Shown here piece by piece: positions 58,647 to 64,000 of a DNA stretch of 64,000 bases. Source of the DNA: Flavobacteriaceae bacterium. GTDB taxonomy: Bacteria; Bacteroidota; Bacteroidia; Flavobacteriales; Flavobacteriaceae. Made by a program: the position numbers and the translations under genes. How positions within the stretch are numbered: the first letter of the stretch is position 1; every line of letters begins with the position of its first letter. The stretch lies in NCBI GenBank assembly GCA_947456955.1, contig CANGTQ010000001.1:348538-412537 (forward strand). Direction: 5' to 3'. Below the pieces are notes generated by a model. The model was given only the letters and a program-made list of their open reading frames with translations, had not been told where the DNA came from and made no database searches.

Positions 58647-60293
58647 TTATAAGCCAAACTTTCCGCCTGTAATATGACCATGATGGTTGGCAAGGATTTC
58701 TCCAATTTTTAAATCATTATTAAAAACTCCCAATTTATATAATTTATCAGCAATTATTATTGGATAGTTTCTGGTGGATACGGTGGTTTCGTCGGTCGGT
58801 AAAATTTTCACAATCAACTCTGAATAAAATTTTACTTGAGCGTTATCTAAAATATATGATGAATTAAGACTATCATTATTTATAGGAGAATTAATTAGTA
58901 TTTTTTTTTCAGTATTAAATTTAATTATAAAAAAATTAAATAAGCTAATTTCATTAGCCATTAAGAAATCAAAATAAAAACCATCACCATACCTTACTTC
59001 TGAATTAGTTATTAAATCATTACTTAAAAAATAATGCTCTCTAATTTCTATTAATTTATTTAAAATTAATGTCTTATTAGTATCTAATAATTTCTTATAT
59101 AAAGCATATGGATTTTCATCTAAAATAGGAGTTAGATGTTCACTTAATAATATTTTTTTTAATTTCTCATTTTCCTGAATAGCCCAATAGGCAATTAATT
59201 GAGCAAAGGATTCATGTGTTTTTTTATCATCTGCTGAATATCCTATTCTCCAATTTTTATTATTCCATTTTGGCCAATGAGATAGCCAATGTCCTAATTC
59301 GTGCATCAAAACGATAAGTGCAAAATGATTTTTATTTAATTTAAAGTTTGAACAATAATCTTTTATTGCTTTAGAATAAATAATTATAATACCTTCTTGT
59401 GTTGTTTTATCATCATTTACTATATATTTATAACAACCAAACCGGTCGGGATTTTCATAAAAATTATCCAATTCATCTAAACAATATTCTTCATCAATAT
59501 ATACTTCAGGAAATCGATTAATCTTAAAACCAATGTCCTCAAAAATCTTTTTAAGTTTAATCATCTTGTTCATTTCTTGTTCTGAAAATCGATATGCTTT
59601 TAAGTGATTTTTTATAATTAATTGAGTTTCTATATAGTTTATAAAATCAGTAATAGTGGTTGTTATTTTAGTACTTTGTTGATTTGCAAATAAAATTAAG
59701 TCTAAAGAAGCTTTATTATTCAAATCCAACAATTTCTCTCTTAGGCGTTGAAATGTTTTCCTAAATGTGCTGTCTTTTTCAGTGAGACCTATTTCAACAG
59801 CCACTTTGTTTAAGTTCTTATAGAATTCACCTTCTAATTCAGCCAATGAAATTTCTATCATTAACAAAAATAGTTCACTTTCCTTTACTGTTAATGTCCC
59901 TCCTTTTATTATTGCATCTGCGTATAGCGAAATGTTTTTGTAATTTTCATTTGGATTTATATTCTCTTCCTGGAGTATTTGATTAAAATATCCATCTTCA
60001 ACAGAATACATCCCTCCTTTTTGTTTATTGTAAGCTTTAGCCAATTCCAAATGAAATCCAGGATTAAGCCAATAAGTAGATAAAATTATTCCACTTGAAT
60101 GTCTTTTGTTTAATATTAAAACCCCTTCAGAAACAATATCTGCTACTGCAAATGTATCCTGATTTATAAGATCTTTAAACCTTCTAAAAAGATTATTCGT
60201 TACTATTTGAACTGCATTGGAGGACCAACTAGGATAATACACTTTTAGATTCTCATTAACTATTTGCCATGCATCATTTCTAGGGTTTTTCAT
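58647..60293 (-). CDS. Large protein with HELGH zinc-metallopeptidase motif
   Basis: A 548-aa cytoplasmic protein, no signal peptide. The N-terminal half is helical without known family. A zincin motif HELGH at residues 331-335 (LIVLMHELGHWLSHW) is followed by KTHESFAQLIAYW, whose Glu361 has the right spacing (HExxH-25-E) to be the third zinc ligand of a gluzincin-type protease. Just before it is an IIIIYSKAIKDYC strand, typical of the edge strand of such domains. The C-terminus GEILANHHGHITGG is unusual. It starts 9 bases after the metallophosphoesterase gene, so the two are coupled. Confidence 0.75.
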   Translation of the reverse strand: MKNPRNDAWQIVNENLKVYYPSWSSNAVQIVTNNLFRRFKDLINQDTFAVADIVSEGVLILNKRHSSGIILSTYWLNPGFHLELAKAYNKQKGGMYSVEDGYFNQILQEENINPNENYKNISLYADAIIKGGTLTVKESELFLLMIEISLAELEGEFYKNLNKVAVEIGLTEKDSTFRKTFQRLREKLLDLNNKASLDLILFANQQSTKITTTITDFINYIETQLIIKNHLKAYRFSEQEMNKMIKLKKIFEDIGFKINRFPEVYIDEEYCLDELDNFYENPDRFGCYKYIVNDDKTTQEGIIIIYSKAIKDYCSNFKLNKNHFALIVLMHELGHWLSHWPKWNNKNWRIGYSADDKKTHESFAQLIAYWAIQENEKLKKILLSEHLTPILDENPYALYKKLLDTNKTLILNKLIEIREHYFLSNDLITNSEVRYGDGFYFDFLMANEISLFNFFIIKFNTEKKILINSPINNDSLNSSYILDNAQVKFYSELIVKILPTDETTVSTRNYPIIIADKLYKLGVFNNDLKIGEILANHHGHITGGKFGL

Positions 60294-60302
60294 TTTTTTA
60301 AA

Positions 60303-61238
60303 TTATTGGTGAGTAACAAAATAATCATCAGACAATTTTTCACTTTGAGTATGCCTATAAGCTACTAAAATACCATCTTTAGCAATACTATAATCTACAC
60401 AACAACTATTGGAACTCATTAATTTCACTTTAGTCGCATCCATCCAATAATGACCAAAGAAAACAGGAATATGTTGATTTTCGTAGTAAAAATCATAATC
60501 GTGATTAAAATCAGAAATATCTTTATCAACCATGTGCTCAGGCAGCGAAGCAAAATCAACGCCGAAGAATGTTCGCTTTCTAGCTTGCCACCATTTAATC
60601 CGAGCTTCTGTTCTTGGTTCTGATCCATGATCTACATAGTGTAAAGCTTCAGGTAATTGAAGTTCTTTTCCTTTCAGTAAGATTTCAATAGACTTATATA
60701 AGTTGGAATCTGCATGAGCAGCTCTTAGACCAGTTTCATCTAATTTCTCTAAAGATGCGTTCTTTAAAACCTCGATAGCATTTTCTTCCCATTGTGCGTG
60801 AACTGCTCTAAAATTTTCGGACTCGAGTGCTATTGGTAATTGAGCCATCCAATCTAAATAACTGTCTAAATCCTTTCCTAAAAAGGCAGCATCTGTCTCT
60901 TTTACTTGATTCCTTTTAGCTTGACTTCTAAAAGTGTTTGCTTCTTTATCTTTATAATTTAATTCTAAAAAGTTTAACTCATGGTTTCCCATTAAAGCAA
61001 TCGCATTGCCTGTTTCTTGCATTTTTTTGACTAAGTCAACCGTATCAAATATTTTAGGTCCGCGGTCTATATAGTCACCTATAAATACAGGATATCGTTC
61101 TGGATGAGTATAGATTCCATCGTTATTAGTATAACCCATTTTATTAAACAATTGCACCAAAGCATCATAATGGCCGTGAATATCACCTATGAAATCAGGT
61201 TGTTTTCTTTGATTGTAATCAATAATTAATTTACTCAT
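60303..61238 (-). CDS. Calcineurin-like (PPP-type) metallophosphoesterase
   Basis: A 311-aa protein phosphatase-like metallophosphoesterase. The dimetal motifs are GDIHG (residues 18-22), GDYIDRG (54-60), GNHE (84-87) and a C-terminal FGHYWM. This set defines the PPP/ApaH/PrpA group: serine/threonine phosphatases or dinucleoside polyphosphate hydrolases. It is longer than PrpA because of an insertion between GNHE and the final His. Next to a metallopeptidase 9 bases downstream and a small membrane protein 5 bases upstream, it is the middle of a compact operon. Confidence 0.85.
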   Translation of the reverse strand: MSKLIIDYNQRKQPDFIGDIHGHYDALVQLFNKMGYTNNDGIYTHPERYPVFIGDYIDRGPKIFDTVDLVKKMQETGNAIALMGNHELNFLELNYKDKEANTFRSQAKRNQVKETDAAFLGKDLDSYLDWMAQLPIALESENFRAVHAQWEENAIEVLKNASLEKLDETGLRAAHADSNLYKSIEILLKGKELQLPEALHYVDHGSEPRTEARIKWWQARKRTFFGVDFASLPEHMVDKDISDFNHDYDFYYENQHIPVFFGHYWMDATKVKLMSSNSCCVDYSIAKDGILVAYRHTQSEKLSDDYFVTHQ

Positions 61239-61243
61239 ATTTG

Positions 61244-61576
61244 TTATTTTACTTTTAATTCTTCTCTCATTATTCTTAAGGTATTAACGGTACATTTTTC
61301 GATTGCTGCATTTTCATCTGTATTTAGAAATTCAGTAATAAAAAAAGCTAAAAAGATACTAATGAACGTGTTTAATAGTAACCGGACTTCATTTTCTGTC
61401 TTGCTAAAATAATATATATTAACTAGCATCATGAAAATGAACAGAAAACCTCTAAAAAAGTTTCTTGAAAATAAGAAACTTAGAAATTTTGAAACTCTAA
61501 TAGAAATCAATAATTCTTCGTCAGTGTGGTTTTTGAATTGTTCTCGGATTGCTTTTGTTTCTTTTGATGTATCCAT
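61244..61576 (-). CDS. Small two-helix membrane protein, 110 aa
   Basis: From ATG 61576: MDTSKETKAIREQFKNHTDEELLI (charged, cytoplasmic), then helices RNFFRGFLFIFMMLVNIYYF and LLLNTFISIFLAFFITEFL, ending with a cytoplasmic tail ENAAIEKCTVNTLRIMREEL. The segment FKNHTDEELLxIxxxxxxF resembles the starts of other unnamed membrane proteins in Bacteroidota. It lies 5 bases before the metallophosphoesterase start, so it heads the operon. Function unknown. Confidence 0.7.
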   Translation of the reverse strand: MDTSKETKAIREQFKNHTDEELLISIRVSKFLSFLFSRNFFRGFLFIFMMLVNIYYFSKTENEVRLLLNTFISIFLAFFITEFLNTDENAAIEKCTVNTLRIMREELKVK

Positions 61577-61720
61577 AACATTAATTTTCAGAGTAATTAA
61601 AATGATAGTCAAATTGCTTATCGTATCTATTCTATTAACTATTGTAGCATCTTTTATTGATCCTAAAAAAGATTTTATAATTTTTCCATTTGAATAAAAA
61701 TCAAAACTATAAATAACATT

Positions 61721-62043
61721 TTATAAATTAAAACTGGTGTCTAAATTTCCGTAAGATTGGAAATCAAAAACATAAAATTTAATATAACTTCCTTCTGACC
61801 AATATTTATCATTATAATATTCATAATAAAGCGATTCATCACAAACTCTTTTTGCAGCATATTTAGATATTATAGTATCTCTTGTGGTAGTAAAAACCTG
61901 GACATTTTTCATACCTAAAACTCTTTGTTTTAGAGAAGTGATTTGTATTAAATCTAATGATTCAGTAAACTTTTCCTTCTTAAATTCCTTAGCATTTATA
62001 GCTAAGTCTAGAAATAGTAAAATAAAAAAGAGTTCTTTTTCAT
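61721..62043 (-). pseudogene. Small secreted protein gene, frameshifted in its signal peptide
   Basis: The 63-aa track ORF is only part. Read upstream in the same frame it gives LFFILLFLDLAINAKEFKKE, a signal peptide, but the ATG at 62043 (ATGAAAAAGAAC) is one base out of frame. Adding one A to the A5 run restores MKKELFFILLFLDL and a protein of 107 aa. The mature part is hydrophilic with YYEYYNDKYWSEGSYIKFYVFD. A homopolymer sequencing error would look the same. Family unknown. Confidence 0.5.
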
Positions 62044-62169
62044 ATTATTTATTTTTAGATTAGTTACTAAATCCAAATTTTAAAAAAGTAATTAATATCA
62101 ATATAACTGATCACTATTCAAAAATAATTTATTAAAATCCACTTGTCAAATATATGGCAGTACAAATAA

Positions 62170-62577
62170 ATGCAAATAACATGGGTGCTGTTATTTATAT
62201 TTGCTTCAGGGTCTTGTGAATCCATGATTCAGCTTATTATCTTTCCATCTATCCATTATTCTTTGAATGAAGTTGGGATTCTAATTGCAATTTATACTTT
62301 CTCGACTAGACTTATCATGTTTATAATAGTAGTATTAGGCTATTTTAGCGCTCAATTATTTGAGTTTAAAAATCAAGAAAAATACCTTGAAACAATTAGC
62401 GCTGCAATTATAGTGATTTGTGGAATTGGAATTTTTTTTTGGAGTGGTAAAAGTTTTTTAGAAGCAGAATCTTTGTACATCCGCCTGCCGGCAGACAAGT
62501 TTTCACCTCTTCTCCTCTATCCGCGCTACAAGCCTGCCAGCAGGCAGGACATATCGCTCCAAATGCAAAGCATTTAA
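62170..62577 (+). pseudogene. Truncated NicO/UreH/TauE-like permease, 3' end made of REP DNA
   Basis: A 135-aa ORF whose first 100 residues fit the C-terminal half of UreH/NicO-like or TauE/SafE-like metal/anion permeases: FASGSCESMIQLIIFPSIHYS corresponds to the family GPCEPLIPLLMYP-type motif, then helices FSTRLIMFIIVVLGYF and LETISAAIIVICGIGIFFW. The N-terminal half is missing. The last 33 residues (YIRLPADKF...) are read from the REP-like element at 62478, so the real 3' end was replaced or lost. It is the only plus-strand coding trace in the accessory region. Confidence 0.5.
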
Positions 62578-62610
62578 AAAATAAACACTCCGTGAAGTAA
62601 TCGGGGCTAT
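62478..62610. repeat. REP-like element 2 with ATCGGGGCTA core
   Basis: CCGCCTGCCGGCAGACAAG and CCTGCCAGCAGGCAGG give two short inverted repeats. Between and after them occur CTATCCGCGCTACA (62517-62530), TCGCTCC (62554-62560) and ATCGGGGCTA (62600-62609), the same ordered words as in element 1 at 36551. The AAATGC-AAA-GCATTT hairpin lies within. The element is GC-rich relative to its surroundings. Confidence 0.65.
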
Positions 62611-62690
62611 AATCACAAATCCATTTATATCACATAAAAAAGCTCAAACTTATCATCAGGGCTTTCATTTATAACTCATAACTCAAATCA

Positions 62691-64000
62691 CTATCGCTTC
62701 ATCGCAAAGTGCGCCTTAAATTGTTTCATTACGCCGTTTTCATCTGCATAATCAACCGTAAACCAATAGTCGTCTGATGGCATAAGATAGCCGTTATACG
62801 TTCCGTCCCAACCTGCTCCTGTTGAACTGATTTGTTTCAATAGTTTGCCATAACGATCAAAGATGAAGATTTTAGCTCCCGGTTGTCCTACTAGTCCAAC
62901 AATGTTCCAAGTGTCGTGAATACCGTCTCCATTTGGAGTGAAGTAATAGGGATAGTCGATGATTTGAACATTTTCTATAATCAATTCCTCACAACTGTAG
63001 GCAATATCGCCTTTGCCATCCCAAACATGGATTACGTGGGTGCCAAAACTAACATTCTCAAATACATTACTCGTTTGTCGTGGCCCGTCATCTAGACTGT
63101 ATTGGTAATCCGGTGCTCCATATCCTTCAATAGTTACCGTAATAGTTTGCAAAGAACTAAAGGCGCTAGTTACTGTATATCCATCTGTTCCTACCGGAAT
63201 AACAGCTTGTCCAGATTGTACAACCGAGAAAGGTAGCGATGTAGTCTGACATGCCAACGGACTGTTGCTTGTTACCGTTACCGTATAGTCTCTAGTAGCT
63301 CCCGTCGGTGACGGTGTGTCAACAGTATAGCTTGGTCCCGTCGCTCCAGGTATTGGTGTGGTGGATGCTCCTTCAAACCACTGGAAATTATAGTTGCTCG
63401 GATTCGTTACACCGCTATTTAATGTCAGTGGTCTTTCCACTTGATCCGTTATAAAGTCAACACAGATTGTCGTTACATTGTTTGCTGTGTTAATAATAGG
63501 GTTCGGTTTACGCTCTACGGTGATGTTTATCGTGGTAATGGCATTACAAAAAGGAGTAATCAAATTACTGCTGTTCTCTACCTTTACCCAAATCGTATCC
63601 GTGTCCGCATCGGTTTGGTATGCTTGAGCTTCTGCCAATGTTAACGCATTGGTTCCTGCCTGCGCATCGGCTAAGCTGGTATAGTAACTCACTAAGAATA
63701 TGGTTGGGTCCTGTCCGTTTAATATTGCCGGTGCGTAAGTGGTTAAATCGATAAGTTCAACCCCATCATACGGATCAGCATAACTATCACATTGATTAAA
63801 CGTTTGTGATCCAGTAGCTGTGGCATACGGCTCTACTGCTAGCGGTAATACACCTGTGTTAACACAACCCGTAGTATTGTTAACTACTCTGATGTAAATA
63901 GTCTGTGCGTTTGGTGATGTTACATTGGTATAACTGTTTGGAAGCGGTGTCTCTCCTGCGTTAGTTAATGGATTAGCGCCTGCTGCCGTTAGATAATAAC
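62691..64000 (-). CDS. Large surface adhesin with T9SS type B sorting domain, partial
   Basis: C-terminal part of a large secreted protein running off the window; the frame stays open to 64000, so the GTG start in the track (63692) is internal. Two tandem modules are visible, each reading roughly YYLTxA-x-A-NPLTNA or YYTSLADAQAGTNALT followed by an AYQTDADTDTIWVKVEN-like strand and a Cys near the end. The last 90 residues (YFTPNGDGIHDTWNIVGL...FDRYGKLLKQIS...GWDGTYNG) are the gliding-motility-associated T9SS type B domain, which ends KAHFAMKR. Probably a cell-surface adhesin used in attachment or gliding. Confidence 0.9.
   Translation of the reverse strand, partial: YYLTAAGANPLTNAGETPLPNSYTNVTSPNAQTIYIRVVNNTTGCVNTGVLPLAVEPYATATGSQTFNQCDSYADPYDGVELIDLTTYAPAILNGQDPTIFLVSYYTSLADAQAGTNALTLAEAQAYQTDADTDTIWVKVENSSNLITPFCNAITTINITVERKPNPIINTANNVTTICVDFITDQVERPLTLNSGVTNPSNYNFQWFEGASTTPIPGATGPSYTVDTPSPTGATRDYTVTVTSNSPLACQTTSLPFSVVQSGQAVIPVGTDGYTVTSAFSSLQTITVTIEGYGAPDYQYSLDDGPRQTSNVFENVSFGTHVIHVWDGKGDIAYSCEELIIENVQIIDYPYYFTPNGDGIHDTWNIVGLVGQPGAKIFIFDRYGKLLKQISSTGAGWDGTYNGYLMPSDDYWFTVDYADENGVMKQFKAHFAMKR

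Noticed and set aside
61602-61697. 31-aa plus-strand ORF (MIVKLLIVSILLTIVAS...)
   Set aside because: Hydrophobic and signal-like, but it overlaps the upstream promoter zone of the minus-strand operon, has no promoter box and no recognised homologue; too weak to list.

Overview
The window looks like chromosomal DNA of a Bacteroidota bacterium of the family Flavobacteriaceae, most likely Flavobacterium. The evidence is low GC, promoters of the TTG-N17-23-TAnnTTTG type, type IX secretion (T9SS) type A and type B sorting domains, a split methylmalonyl-CoA mutase, a DUF349 protein, a LETM1-related protein, a divergent proteorhodopsin/blh pair and REP-like repeats ending in ATCGGGGCTA. No plasmid or intact phage is present. 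Both edges cut through neighbouring DNA, and the gene at the right edge is partial. || 1-9.1 kb, core genes: a rhodanese/NDH-2/VanX-like operon; a MarR-nitroreductase-YceI operon with a palindromic operator on its promoter; pabA/trpG-type amidotransferase, yaaA, sodC and a LETM1-related gene. 9.1-18.4 kb: a LysR gene divergent from NADP-isocitrate dehydrogenase. The icd run continues tightly through two small paralogous proteins, a DUF6671-like protein, a Sua5/TsaC protein and an SbtA-type bicarbonate transporter. Convergent to it lie a beta-carbonic anhydrase and a SulP transporter, with OxyR (both redox cysteines present) divergent. This is an inorganic-carbon uptake cluster. || 18.4-27.2 kb: a pair of paralogous 64/66-aa proteins sharing an upstream 9-mer, mnmD, a c-type cytochrome lipoprotein, DUF4920, ilvE, a MazG-like pyrophosphohydrolase, a frameshifted small gene, an SRPBCC/GyrI-like protein, and an ECF sigma/anti-sigma/Spy-like trio. 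27.2-37 kb: kup, a secreted polyester-hydrolase-like esterase, rsmB-like, secreted endonuclease I, DUF349, trxB, a repeat-dense intergenic block and tRNA-Pro(TGG). 37-50.5 kb: udk, divIC/ftsB-like, mutA-mutB (with a heptanucleotide tandem repeat in the mutB start region), a YbiT-like ABC-F protein with a degenerate second Walker A, a transaldolase, an SDR, a dipeptide epimerase, the 4.5S SRP RNA and glutaminyl cyclase. || 50.5-52.3 kb: a green-tuned (Met at the tuning site) DTE-type proton-pumping proteorhodopsin, divergent from blh, which makes its retinal from beta-carotene. With the SbtA/CA/SulP cluster 33 kb away, this fits a light-assisted lifestyle with bicarbonate uptake and anaplerotic fixation. 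|| 52.3-62.6 kb, accessory region almost all on the minus strand: an IS3-family remnant at its left border, a secreted KDKYG-repeat gene broken by a stop codon, a second gene broken by three in-frame stops, an orphan NADAR-domain protein, two tandem DUF4116 paralogues, small membrane proteins (one missing from the ORF track), a compact operon of membrane protein + PPP-like metallophosphoesterase + HELGH metallopeptidase, a frameshifted secreted protein and a truncated permease whose 3' end is made of REP DNA. This is the part most likely to hold undescribed biology. || 62.7-64 kb: the C-terminal part of a large repeat adhesin with a T9SS type B (gliding-motility-associated) sorting domain, running off the window.
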